Source of the DNA: JACCVL01 sp038232655
GTDB taxonomy: Bacteria > Actinomycetota > Actinomycetes > Propionibacteriales > Nocardioidaceae
Assembly: GCA_038232655.1 (NCBI GenBank)
Contig: JBBSNM010000013.1
Location: forward strand, 1-42,663
Direction: 5' to 3'
Length of the DNA stretch: 42,663 nt
Positions 24,191-32,555 of the stretch are shown one piece after another; the first letter of the stretch is position 1, and each line of letters begins with the position of its first letter. Position numbers and translations under genes: made by a program. The notes below the pieces were generated by a model, which saw only the letters and a list, made by a program, of their open reading frames with translations, was not told where the DNA came from and did not search any database.

Positions 24191-24961
24191 ATGGACCTGC
24201 CCCAGCCGCCCGCCGGCGCCGTCACCGACGACCACGCCCTTGCCGCCTGGCTGGCGACCGTTGCCGGCGAGCGACTGCGAGAGGTGCGCGGGTCGGGGCT
24301 CGAGGGGCGCCAGCTTAAGGACGCCGGCGACCGCACCAGCCACGAGCTGCTGATGCAGCTGCTGGCCATCCACCGTTCTGACGACGCGGTGCTCTCCGAG
24401 GAGGGCAAGGACGACGCCGTCCGGCTCACCTCGAAGCGGGTGTGGATCATCGACCCCCTCGACGGCACCCGGGAGTTCTCCGAGCCGCCGCGCGACGACT
24501 GGGCCGTGCACGTCGCCCTGTGGGAGGACGGCGAGCTGACCGTCGGCGCGGTGGCGCAGCCGGGGCTGGGCACCACGTTCGACACCGGCTCGCCGCCCGC
24601 GCTGCCGGCGGCCTCCGCGCAGCAGCCGCGGATCGCCGTGAGCCGCACCCGCCCGCCGGCGTTCGTCGCCGAGCTGGCCGACCGGCTCGGTGCCGAGCTG
24701 GTGCCCATGGGCTCGGCCGGCGCCAAGGTGATCTCGGTGGTACGCGACGTCACCGACGCCTACGTGCACGCCGGCGGCCAGTACGAGTGGGACTCGGCCG
24801 CCCCGGTCGCCGTGGCCCGGGCAGCGGGCCTGTTCACGGCGCGGATCGACGGGTCGCCACTGGCCTACAACCGGCCCGACCCGCTGCTGCCCGACCTGAT
24901 CGTGTGCCGTCCCGAGCTGGCCGAGGCCATCGTCGCGTTCACGAGCGCGCTGGAGGCCTGA
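24191..24961 (+). CDS. cysQ: 3'(2'),5'-bisphosphate nucleotidase / inositol monophosphatase family (CysQ-like)
   Basis: A Mg-dependent phosphatase of the IMPase superfamily (256 aa). CysQ enzymes convert PAP, the by-product of sulfotransferases, to AMP, and can also act on PAPS. Metal-ligand motifs are present: SEEGKDD (about 69-75), WIIDPLDGTREF (about 84-95), and EWDSAAPVAVARAAG (about 199-213), in which the WD is the usual third ligand site. GTREF after the DPLDGT core is what I associate with actinobacterial CysQ rather than with inositol phosphatases. Its position next to four sulfotransferase genes supports the PAP role, though CysQ is often encoded elsewhere. ATG 24191 is chosen. The ribosome-binding site is weak. 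Confidence 0.82.
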   Translation: MDLPQPPAGAVTDDHALAAWLATVAGERLREVRGSGLEGRQLKDAGDRTSHELLMQLLAIHRSDDAVLSEEGKDDAVRLTSKRVWIIDPLDGTREFSEPPRDDWAVHVALWEDGELTVGAVAQPGLGTTFDTGSPPALPAASAQQPRIAVSRTRPPAFVAELADRLGAELVPMGSAGAKVISVVRDVTDAYVHAGGQYEWDSAAPVAVARAAGLFTARIDGSPLAYNRPDPLLPDLIVCRPELAEAIVAFTSALEA

Positions 24962-24994
24962 CCAACCGCGGCAACGACCGTTGCCCAGGGGGCC

Positions 24995-25054
24995 TAGCCT
25001 GGGGGACTCGCACCCCAGCCCGTCCCGGGCCGAGGTCTGCCGTGCGTTGAGGAG
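24995..25054 (+). promoter_or_regulatory. Possible mfd -10 box and ribosome-binding site
   Basis: TAGCCT (24995-25000) fits TAnnnT, the same form as upstream of eno. No convincing -35 is seen. GAGGAG (25049-25054) is the ribosome-binding site, 10 nt before ATG 25065, and decides that start over a longer in-frame one at 24981. Confidence 0.3.
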
Positions 25055-25064
25055 ACCACCGGAC

Positions 25065-28000
25065 ATGCAGCTCGCCGGCCTGCTCGAGCTCGTCGCCGGC
25101 GAGCCGGTGCTCGCCGCGGCCGTCGACGAGGCCCGCGCCGAGCCACCCGGCCCGGCTGCGCTGGACCTCACCGGACCACCGGCGCTGCGACCGTTCCTGG
25201 TGGCCGGCCTGGTGGCCCGCGCCGGGCGTACCGTGCTCGCCGTCACCGCCACCCAGCGCGAGGCCGACGAGCTGGTCGAGGCCCTCGGCGACCTGCTTGA
25301 CCCCCAGACCGTCGCGCTCTACCCGCCGTGGGAGACGCTGCCGCACGAACGGCTGTCCCCGCGCTCGGACACCGTCGGTCGCCGGCTCGCGGTGCTCAGA
25401 CGGCTTCGCCACCCCGACCCCGACACCGGCCCCACCGGCCCGCTGAGCGTCGTCGTCGCGCCGGTCCGCTCGGTGCTGCAGCCGCAGGTGCGGGGGCTCG
25501 GCGACCTCGAGCCGGTACGCCTGCAGGTGGGCGACGAGGTCGACCTCGACGACGTCGTCAGCCGGCTGGCCGCCGCCGCCTACGCCCGGGTCGACCTGGT
25601 GCAGCGGCGCGGCGAGTTCGCGGTGCGCGGCGGCATCGTCGACGTCTTCCCGCCCACCGAGGAGCACCCGCTGCGGGTGGAGCTCTGGGGCGACAGTGTC
25701 GAGGAGATCCGCAGCTTCGCCGTGGCCGACCAGCGCTCGCTGGCTGCCGCCGGCCTGCTGTGGGCGCCGCCGTGTCGTGAGCTGCTGCTCACCGACGAGG
25801 TGCGCGCCCGCGCGAGCCGGCTGGCCGGCCAGCACCCGTCGCTGGCCGAGATGCTCACCAAGCTCGCCGACGGGCACGCGGTTGACGGCATGGAGGCGCT
25901 CGCGCCGGTGCTGGTGGACGAGATGGAGATGCTGACCGAGCTGCTGCCCGCCGACGGGCACGTCGTGGTGTGCGACCCCGAGCGGGTGCGCACCCGCGCC
26001 CACGACCTGGTGGCCACCAGCCAGGAGTTCCTGCAGGCGTCCTGGGCGGCCGCGGCCGGCGGGGGAGAGGCACCGGTCGACCTCGGCGCGTCGGCCTACC
26101 GCACCCTCGCCGCCGTACGCCAGCAGGCGCTGGCCAGCTCGCTGCCGTGGTGGAGCACCTCGCCGTTCGGGCTCGACCCCGAGGCCGCACACGAGCCGCT
26201 GCGCACCGAGGCCGGCGAGGTCGTGGACGTGGGGGGCGAGGTCGAGAGCGGCGCGGTGGTCTCGCGGCCGGTGGAGATCGAGGCGGCGCCCACCTACCGC
26301 GGTGACACCGAGCGCGCTGTCGCCGACGTGCACGGCTGGCTTGCCCACCGCCGTCGGGTTGTGGTCGTCACCCCCGGCCACGGTCAGGCCGAGCGCACCG
26401 TCGAGCTGCTCGCCGAGCACGACGTGGCCGCCCGGCTCGAGGACGCGCTGCCCGCCGACCCCGACGCCGCGCTGGTGCACGTGGTCACGGGCTGCCTGCC
26501 GCACGGGCTGACGTCCGACCCGCTGCGGCTCGCCGTCCTCACCCACGATGACCTCGTCGGCCAGCGTGCGGCCAGCCGCGAGGAGCGCCGGCTGCCGGCG
26601 CGACGCAGGCGTCAGGTCGACCCGCTCGAGCTGGCCCCCGGCGACCTGGTCGTGCACGAGCAGCACGGCGTCGGCCACTACGTCTCGATGACGAAGCGTA
26701 CGGTGCAGGGCGCCACCCGCGAGTATCTGCTGGTCGAGTACGCGCCGTCCAAGCGCGGCCAGCCCGGCGACCGGCTTTTCGTCCCCACCGATCAGCTCGA
26801 CCAGGTCACCCGCTACGTCGGTGGCGAGCAGCCGACGCTGGACAAGCTCGGCGGCGGCGACTGGGCCAAGCGCAAGGGACGGGCCCGCCGGGCCGTCCGC
26901 CAGATCGCCGCGGAGCTGATCAAGCTCTACGCCGCCCGGCAGGCGACCAAGGGGCACGCCTTCGGACCCGACACCCCCTGGCAGCGCGAGCTCGAGGAGG
27001 CCTTCCCGTACGTCGAGACGCCCGACCAGGCGTCGACGATCGACGAGGTCAAGGCCGACATGCGCCGTACGGTGCCGATGGACCGGCTGGTGTGCGGTGA
27101 CGTCGGGTACGGCAAGACCGAGATCGCGGTGCGGGCGTCCTTCAAGGCCGTGCAGGACGGCAAGCAGGTGATCGTGCTGTGCCCGACCACGCTGCTGGTG
27201 CAGCAACACATGGAGACGTTCACGGAGCGGTTCGCGCAGTTCCCGGTGGTGCTGCGGTCGCTGAGCCGGTTCCAGACCGACACCGAGGCCGGGCAGGTGC
27301 TCGCCGGGCTGGCCGACGGCAGCATCGACGTGGTCATCGGCACCCACCGGCTGCTGTCGCCCGAGGTGCGACCGAAGAACCTCGGGCTGGTCGTCGTCGA
27401 CGAGGAGCAGCGCTTCGGCGTCGAGCACAAGGAGGCGCTCAAGCACCTGCGCGCGGCCGTCGACGTGTTGTCGATGTCGGCCACGCCGATCCCGCGCACG
27501 CTGGAGATGGCAATCACCGGCATCCGCGAGATGTCCACGATCACCACCCCGCCCGAGGAGCGGCACCCGGTGCTCAGCTTTGTCGGTGGCTACGACGATG
27601 GGCAGGTGACCGCCGCGGTGCGGCGAGAGCTGCTGCGCGAGGGCCAGATCTTCTACATCCACAACCGGGTGCAGTCGATGGACCGGGCGGCCGAGCGGCT
27701 CAAGAAGCTGGTGCCCGAGGCGCGGATCGCCACCGCGCACGGCCAGATGGGTGAGCACCAGCTCGAGCAGGTGATGCTCGACTTCTGGGAGAAGCGCTTC
27801 GACGTGCTGGTGTGCACCACGATCGTCGAGTCCGGCCTCGACGTCTCCAACGCCAACACGCTGGTGATCGAGCGGGCCGACCTGCTGGGCCTGTCCCAGC
27901 TGCACCAGCTGCGCGGCCGCGTCGGTCGCGGTCGCGAGCGGGCGTACGCGTACTTCCTCTACCCGCACGACGCTCCGCTCACCGAGACCGCGCACGACCG

Positions 28001-28670
28001 GCTGGCCACCATCGCCCAGCATTCCGAGCTCGGCGGCGGCATGGCGGTGGCGATGAAGGACCTCGAGATCCGCGGCGCCGGCAACCTGCTCGGCGGCGAG
28101 CAGTCCGGTCACATCGCCGACGTCGGCTTCGACCTGTACGTCCGTCTCGTCGGCGAGGCGGTCGCGGAGTTCCGCGGCGACGCGGGCGGCGACGAGCCGG
28201 AGGTGTCCATCGAGCTGCCGGTCGACGCGCACCTGCCGCACGACTACGTGCCCAGCGAACGGCTGCGGCTGGAGGTCTACAAGCGGCTGGCGGCGGTGCG
28301 CGGCGAGAGCGAGACCGGCGAGGTGCGGGCCGAGCTGGTCGACCGCTACGGCGAGCCGCCGCCGCCGGTGGAGACCCTGCTGCAGGTCGCCAGGCTGCGC
28401 ACACGCGTGCGCGCGGGCGGGCTCGGCGAGATCACCGCCGCCGGCCCCAACGTGCGTTTCGGGCCGGTCGACCTCAGCGAGTCGCGGCAGCTGCGGCTGC
28501 AGCGGCTCTACCCGCGCAGCATCGTGAAGGCAGCCGCGCGTACGATCCTGGTGCCGCGGCCCAAGACGGCTCCGGTGGGTGGCGCGCTGCTCACCGACGC
28601 ACCGCTGCTTGACTGGTGTCGCGGCGTCGTCGACACCGTGGTGGACCCGGCCCCGCCGGCCGGGGTCTGA
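25065..28670 (+). CDS. mfd: Transcription-repair coupling factor
   Basis: Mfd pushes stalled RNA polymerase off lesions and recruits UvrA for nucleotide excision repair. At 1201 aa it has full family length. The N-terminal UvrB-homology module is followed by the CarD-like RNA-polymerase interaction domain at about 520-590 (LAPGDLVVHEQHGVGHY). The RecG-like translocase follows: Walker A CGDVGYGKTE near 677, the helicase motif II VVVDEEQRFG near 778, SATPIPRTLEM, and the QLRGRVGRG motif. The C-terminal UvrA-inhibitory domain (TRCF) ends the protein. Inserted acidic and Ala-rich segments are normal for high-GC relatives. It is followed after 36 nt by a lipoprotein gene and then mazG. Confidence 0.97.
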   Translation: MQLAGLLELVAGEPVLAAAVDEARAEPPGPAALDLTGPPALRPFLVAGLVARAGRTVLAVTATQREADELVEALGDLLDPQTVALYPPWETLPHERLSPRSDTVGRRLAVLRRLRHPDPDTGPTGPLSVVVAPVRSVLQPQVRGLGDLEPVRLQVGDEVDLDDVVSRLAAAAYARVDLVQRRGEFAVRGGIVDVFPPTEEHPLRVELWGDSVEEIRSFAVADQRSLAAAGLLWAPPCRELLLTDEVRARASRLAGQHPSLAEMLTKLADGHAVDGMEALAPVLVDEMEMLTELLPADGHVVVCDPERVRTRAHDLVATSQEFLQASWAAAAGGGEAPVDLGASAYRTLAAVRQQALASSLPWWSTSPFGLDPEAAHEPLRTEAGEVVDVGGEVESGAVVSRPVEIEAAPTYRGDTERAVADVHGWLAHRRRVVVVTPGHGQAERTVELLAEHDVAARLEDALPADPDAALVHVVTGCLPHGLTSDPLRLAVLTHDDLVGQRAASREERRLPARRRRQVDPLELAPGDLVVHEQHGVGHYVSMTKRTVQGATREYLLVEYAPSKRGQPGDRLFVPTDQLDQVTRYVGGEQPTLDKLGGGDWAKRKGRARRAVRQIAAELIKLYAARQATKGHAFGPDTPWQRELEEAFPYVETPDQASTIDEVKADMRRTVPMDRLVCGDVGYGKTEIAVRASFKAVQDGKQVIVLCPTTLLVQQHMETFTERFAQFPVVLRSLSRFQTDTEAGQVLAGLADGSIDVVIGTHRLLSPEVRPKNLGLVVVDEEQRFGVEHKEALKHLRAAVDVLSMSATPIPRTLEMAITGIREMSTITTPPEERHPVLSFVGGYDDGQVTAAVRRELLREGQIFYIHNRVQSMDRAAERLKKLVPEARIATAHGQMGEHQLEQVMLDFWEKRFDVLVCTTIVESGLDVSNANTLVIERADLLGLSQLHQLRGRVGRGRERAYAYFLYPHDAPLTETAHDRLATIAQHSELGGGMAVAMKDLEIRGAGNLLGGEQSGHIADVGFDLYVRLVGEAVAEFRGDAGGDEPEVSIELPVDAHLPHDYVPSERLRLEVYKRLAAVRGESETGEVRAELVDRYGEPPPPVETLLQVARLRTRVRAGGLGEITAAGPNVRFGPVDLSESRQLRLQRLYPRSIVKAAARTILVPRPKTAPVGGALLTDAPLLDWCRGVVDTVVDPAPPAGV

Positions 28671-28706
28671 GGACTCAGCCGGGGCACGCCCGAGGAGGAC
28701 GAGCGC

Positions 28707-29378
28707 ATGCGCCGAAGCCGACTGGCCGCCGCCGTCGCTGCCGCAGGTCTGGCACTCGGCGGCTGCGGGGGGGTGAACCCCGGTGCCGCGGCCGCGGTCG
28801 ACGGCGAGACGATCCCGCTCAGCAAGGTCGACGCGATGGCCCGCGCGTTCTGCGCCGCCGACATCGCCTCCGCGAAGCTGCAGAACCAGCCGCCGACCCC
28901 CCGCGACACCGCCGAGTACCGCAACCGCGTGCTGGGAACGCTGGTGAACGCCGAGGTCGCGGCCAACGTGGTCGACGAGCTGGGCATCGACGTGCCGGCG
29001 TCGGCCTCGGAATCGGACCTGAGCCAGTTCGAGGAGCTGTTCGCCCTGATGTCCGACGAGGAGGCCGCCGCCTTGCGCGACTACATCGAGGTCTTCGGCG
29101 AGCTGGACGCGAGCACCCGGGCCATCGGTCGCGACCAGGGCGGCGGCGAGGTTGCCGGCGACCCCGAGGCGGCGATAGCGGCCGGGCAGGAGTTCCTGGT
29201 CGAGCGGGCGGCGGACAGTGACATCGAGCTCGACCCGCGCTTCGGCGATCTGGCCGAGGGCCAGGTCGTGGGCGGCAGCGGGTCGCTGTCGGTCCCGGTG
29301 GATGACGAGGATGGCTCCGGTGCGTCGACGGCGGGTGGGACCGACGCCGACTCGCCCGCGAGCCAGGTCTGCTCCTAG
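28707..29378 (+). CDS. SurA N-terminal-like lipoprotein
   Basis: A 223-aa predicted lipoprotein with signal sequence RRSRLAAAVAAAGLALGGC (lipobox LGGC). The mature N-terminus, AAAVDGETIPLSKVDAMARA, resembles the SurA/PrsA foldase start (VNGexI...). A helical region of about 100 residues follows. No peptidyl-prolyl isomerase domain is present, and the C-terminus is a Gly/Ser/Asp-rich tail ending in QVCS. Proteins like this are often found between mfd and mazG in actinobacteria, as far as I recall. A chaperone-like function outside the membrane is inferred from the N-terminal similarity only. ATG 28707 follows GAGGAGGAC. Confidence 0.7.
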   Translation: MRRSRLAAAVAAAGLALGGCGGVNPGAAAAVDGETIPLSKVDAMARAFCAADIASAKLQNQPPTPRDTAEYRNRVLGTLVNAEVAANVVDELGIDVPASASESDLSQFEELFALMSDEEAAALRDYIEVFGELDASTRAIGRDQGGGEVAGDPEAAIAAGQEFLVERAADSDIELDPRFGDLAEGQVVGGSGSLSVPVDDEDGSGASTAGGTDADSPASQVCS

Positions 29379-29395
29379 CCGATGGCTGCTCGCAG

Positions 29396-30067
29396 GTGAC
29401 CGCGGGGTCGGCCGCCTCCGGTGCGCTGCTTGAGCTGGTGGCCGTGATGGACCGGCTGCGCTCACCCGGCGGGTGTCCGTGGGACGCCGAGCAGACCCAC
29501 GCGAGCCTGGCGCCGTACCTGCTCGAGGAGACCTACGAGGTGCTCGAGGCGCTCGACTCCGGTGACCGGGCGCACCTGCGCGAGGAGCTCGGCGACCTGC
29601 TATTGCAGGTGGTGTTCCATGCCCGGCTGGCCGAGGAGCACCCCGCCGACCCGTGGGGACTCGACGAGGTCGCCCGCGGGATCGTCGACAAGCTGGTTGC
29701 CCGACACCCGCATGTGTTCGCCGATGTCGTGGTGGACGGTGCCGCCGGCGTCGAGGCCACCTGGGACGCGCTCAAGGCTGCCGAGAAGCAGCGGACGTCG
29801 GTGCTGGACGGCATCCCGGCGGCCCTTCCCGCGCTCGCCCGCGCCGCCAAGGTGCTCGGCCGGTTGGAGCGCTCGGGGCTCGGCGTTCCACTGGACACCG
29901 GCGACGACTCGTACGGTCCGCGGCTGCTTGCGCTGGTGGCCGAGGCCCGGGCCGCGGGCGTCGACCCCGAGGCCGAGCTCCGGCGTACGACGACGGCGCT
30001 CGCGGAGCGGATCGCCGCCGTCGAGGCCGGCGCAGGCCGGTCGTCCGCTGCGACGCGCGAGCGCTGA
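29396..30067 (+). CDS. mazG: Nucleoside triphosphate pyrophosphohydrolase MazG
   Basis: MazG hydrolyses (d)NTPs to monophosphates and cleans damaged nucleotides, such as oxidised dCTP in mycobacteria. At 223 aa it has a single complete catalytic domain. The motif CPWDAEQTHASL (27-38) is followed by the metal site EExxE at 44-48 and ExxxD (E63, D67 in HLREELGD), the classic MazG pattern, then WDALKAAEK. GTG 29396 is 17 nt after the lipoprotein stop, so the two are probably co-transcribed with mfd. Confidence 0.93.
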   Translation: MTAGSAASGALLELVAVMDRLRSPGGCPWDAEQTHASLAPYLLEETYEVLEALDSGDRAHLREELGDLLLQVVFHARLAEEHPADPWGLDEVARGIVDKLVARHPHVFADVVVDGAAGVEATWDALKAAEKQRTSVLDGIPAALPALARAAKVLGRLERSGLGVPLDTGDDSYGPRLLALVAEARAAGVDPEAELRRTTTALAERIAAVEAGAGRSSAATRER

Positions 30068-30368
30068 CCCCCGCTCCGGCGCCGCGGCCGGGTCGAGTGC
30101 GGTGTTGGCGGTCACCCAAGCCGGTCGCGGTGACCCGTAACGCCGCAGTCGATGGTGTCGGCCGCGCGCAGGCATCGCTCGCGGGGGGTCTTGGGCGGTG
30201 GTGCGCGATAGCCCTCGGGATGATCGCCGGGGGGAACCCAGGTGCGGACGCTGGGGGTGGCGTCCGCCACCGCGGCCGCCCGGCTGGATAGCCTGGCGAC
30301 GTCCGGGCATGTGCACCAAGGTCAAGCACCGTGCCAGCAAGCCGCCGACCGTACGAGGAGCAACCCCC
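30068..30368. promoter_or_regulatory. mazG-eno intergenic region with inverted repeat and possible promoter
   Basis: No credible gene is seen in these 301 bp. GGTCACC (30110-30116) and GGTGACC (30129-30135) form a perfect 7-bp inverted repeat with a 12-nt loop, which could be a terminator for mazG or a protein site. TAGCCT (30289-30294, TAnnnT) lies 75 nt before the eno start and may be its -10. No -35 is evident. GAGGAG (30355-30360) is the eno ribosome-binding site. Confidence 0.4.
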
Positions 30369-31658
30369 GTGGCCAGCATCGAGGCGGTGGGAGCCCGCGA
30401 GATCCTCGACTCCCGAGGAAACCCGACCGTCGAGGTCGAGGTCCTGCTCGACGACGACACGCTGGCGCGCGCCGCCGTGCCGTCGGGCGCGTCCACCGGC
30501 CAGTTCGAGGCGGTCGAGCTCAGGGACGGTGGCGGCCGCTACCTCGGCAAGGGGGTGGAACGGGCCGTGCGCGCCGTCAACGACGTGATCGGTCCCGAGC
30601 TTGCCGGCGCCGACGCCGACGAGCAGCGGCTGGTCGACCAGGCGCTGCTCGACCTCGACGGCACCGACAACAAGTCCGAGCTCGGTGCCAACGCGCTGCT
30701 CGGCGTGTCGCTCGCGGTGGCCCGGGCGGCCGCCGACTCCGCCGGGCTGCCGCTGTTCCGCTACGTCGGTGGGCCCAACGCGCACCTGCTGCCGGTGCCG
30801 ATGATGAACATCATCAACGGGGGTGCGCACGCCGACAGCGGGGTCGACGTGCAGGAGTTCATGATCGCGCCGATCGGTGCGGCCACCTTCGCGGAGGCCC
30901 TGCAGCAGGGCGCCGAGGTCTACCACGCGCTCAAGTCGGTGCTGAAGAAGCGGGGACTGGCCACCGGGCTGGGCGACGAGGGCGGCTTCGCCCCCGACCT
31001 GCCGTCCAACCGCGACGCCCTCGACCTGATCGCGTCCGCGGTCGACTCCGCCGGCCTGCGCCTCGGCGACGACATCGCGCTGGCCCTCGACGTGGCCGCG
31101 ACCGAGTTCCACAGCGGCGGCGGCTCGTACGACTTCGAGGGCGGGACGAAGACCGCCGACGAGCTTGCCGACTACTACGCCGACCTGGTGCAGGCCTACC
31201 CGATCGTGTCCATCGAGGACCCGCTCGACGAGGACGACTGGTCCGGCTGGCAGGCCATCGTGTCCACCCTCGGCGACCGGGTGCAGCTGGTCGGCGACGA
31301 CCTGTTCGTGACCAACGTGACCCGGCTGCAACGCGGGATCGACGAGCGGGCGGCCAACGCGCTGCTGGTCAAGGTCAACCAGATCGGCACGCTGACCGAG
31401 ACCCTGGACGCGGTCGACCTCGCCCACCGCAGCGGCTTTCGCTGCATGATGAGCCACCGCTCGGGCGAGACCGAGGACACCACCATCGCCGACCTCGCGG
31501 TCGCCACCAACTGCGGCCAGATCAAGTCCGGCGCGCCCGCGCGCTCCGAGCGGGTGGCCAAGTACAACCAGCTGCTCCGCATCGAGGAGGAGCTCGACGA
31601 CGCCGCCCGCTATGCCGGCCGGTCCGCCTTCCCGCGGATCGCGGCGCGCGAGGCCTGA
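30369..31658 (+). CDS. eno: Enolase (phosphopyruvate hydratase)
   Basis: Eno interconverts 2-phosphoglycerate and phosphoenolpyruvate in glycolysis and gluconeogenesis. At 429 aa it has the usual length. The start MASIEAVGAREILDSRGNPT is conserved and follows GAGGAG by 8 nt (GTG 30369). Metal-binding and catalytic elements are all visible: PSGASTGQFEAVELRD, GDEGGFAP, DVAATEF, SIEDPLDEDDW, GDDLFVTN, LLVKVNQIGTLTET with the catalytic Lys, and SHRSGETED. It is the first gene of a six-gene run with very short spacings, so it may drive transcription of the downstream division, phosphate and repair genes. Confidence 0.98.
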   Translation: MASIEAVGAREILDSRGNPTVEVEVLLDDDTLARAAVPSGASTGQFEAVELRDGGGRYLGKGVERAVRAVNDVIGPELAGADADEQRLVDQALLDLDGTDNKSELGANALLGVSLAVARAAADSAGLPLFRYVGGPNAHLLPVPMMNIINGGAHADSGVDVQEFMIAPIGAATFAEALQQGAEVYHALKSVLKKRGLATGLGDEGGFAPDLPSNRDALDLIASAVDSAGLRLGDDIALALDVAATEFHSGGGSYDFEGGTKTADELADYYADLVQAYPIVSIEDPLDEDDWSGWQAIVSTLGDRVQLVGDDLFVTNVTRLQRGIDERAANALLVKVNQIGTLTETLDAVDLAHRSGFRCMMSHRSGETEDTTIADLAVATNCGQIKSGAPARSERVAKYNQLLRIEEELDDAARYAGRSAFPRIAAREA

Positions 31659-31662
31659 GCCG

Positions 31663-32067
31663 TTGCCCGCCACCCGCCAGCAACCGACCATCCGGATGAC
31701 GCATCGCGCCGCCGTGCTGGGGCTGGTCCTGCTGGTGCTGCTCGTCTCGTACGCATCCAGCATGCGCGCGTGGCTCGACCAGCGCAGCGACATCGCCGAG
31801 GCGCGGGCGCACATTGCCACCAACCGCGAACGGGTGGCCGACCTCGAGCGCGAGAAGCGCCGCTGGTCCGACGAGGCGTTCGTCGAGCAGCAGGCCCGCG
31901 AGCGGCTCGGCTACCTGATGCCCGGCGAGACCGGCTACCGCGTCGTGACGCCCGACGGCGAGGCGATCGGCGCCGTCCCCGAGCCGGTCGACGGCACCGA
32001 GGGCGAGGAGCCGTCGTGGTACGAGACCCTGTGGGCGAGCAGCCGGCAGGCCGGCAACGAGCAGTGA
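31663..32067 (+). CDS. FtsB/DivIC-family septum formation initiator protein
   Basis: A small bitopic membrane protein of the divisome that pairs with FtsL-like and FtsQ-like proteins. A basic cytoplasmic N-terminus is followed by one transmembrane helix (AVLGLVLLVLLVSYA). A coiled coil comes next (DIAEARAHIATNRERVADLEREKRRW), then the family signature ERLGYLMPGETGYRVV, and an acidic C-terminal tail. I take TTG 31663 (134 aa), 10 nt after GAGG, because relatives have a basic stretch before the helix. ATG 31696 (123 aa) is the alternative. The stop overlaps the next gene by 4 nt. It corresponds to the gene after eno in M. tuberculosis. Confidence 0.88.
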   Translation: MPATRQQPTIRMTHRAAVLGLVLLVLLVSYASSMRAWLDQRSDIAEARAHIATNRERVADLEREKRRWSDEAFVEQQARERLGYLMPGETGYRVVTPDGEAIGAVPEPVDGTEGEEPSWYETLWASSRQAGNEQ

Positions 32068-32555
32068 GCGAGCTGGCGACCTCCGACGACCTCGACGCCG
32101 TACGGAGCCAGCTCGGACGGGCGCCAAGGGGGGTGCACGCGGTGGCGCACCGCTGCCCCTGCGGGTTGCCCGACGTGGTGGAGACCGAGCCCCGGCTCCC
32201 CGACGGCACCCCGTTCCCGACGCTGTTCTACGTCACCTGTCCCCGGCTGGCCGGCGCGATCGGGACCCTGGAAGCCGCCGGGGTGATGCAGGAGATGACC
32301 GACCGGTTGGCTGTCGACGACGAGCTGGCGGCCGCATACACGCGGGCGCACCGGGCCTACCTCGAGCGCCGAGCGCGGCTCGGTGAGGTCCCCGAGATCG
32401 AGGAGATCTCGGCCGGCGGGATGCCGGTGCGGGTCAAGTGCCTGCACGTGCTGGCCGGGCAGAGCCTCGCCGAGGGGCCCGGGAGCAACCCGCTGGGCGA
32501 CGAGACCGTGCAGCGGCTGCCGCGGTGGTGGGACCCGGGCAGGTGCGTCTCGTGA
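32064..32555 (+). CDS. DUF501 family protein
   Basis: A 163-aa protein of the actinobacterial DUF501 family, always close to eno, ftsB and ppx in the genomes I know. Its biochemical role is not established. Visible features are the Cys-containing motif AHRCPCGLPDVVETEPRLPD (28-47), then GTPFPTLFYVTCPRL, and the late motif VKCLHVLAGQSLA. The conserved Cys and His residues could bind metal. GTG 32064 overlaps the preceding stop as GTGA, and its own stop overlaps ppx the same way, so expression is coupled on both sides. Confidence 0.9.
   Translation: MSELATSDDLDAVRSQLGRAPRGVHAVAHRCPCGLPDVVETEPRLPDGTPFPTLFYVTCPRLAGAIGTLEAAGVMQEMTDRLAVDDELAAAYTRAHRAYLERRARLGEVPEIEEISAGGMPVRVKCLHVLAGQSLAEGPGSNPLGDETVQRLPRWWDPGRCVS

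Noticed and set aside
24939..29465. A 1508-aa open frame on the minus strand
   Set aside because: It is the antisense shadow of mfd and its neighbours. It is full of low-complexity His/Arg/Gly/Val residues, and the plus-strand genes have clear motifs.
30068..30368. A lytic transglycosylase gene between mazG and eno, as I recall in M. tuberculosis (lpqU)
   Set aside because: No reading frame with a matching motif exists in these 301 bp.
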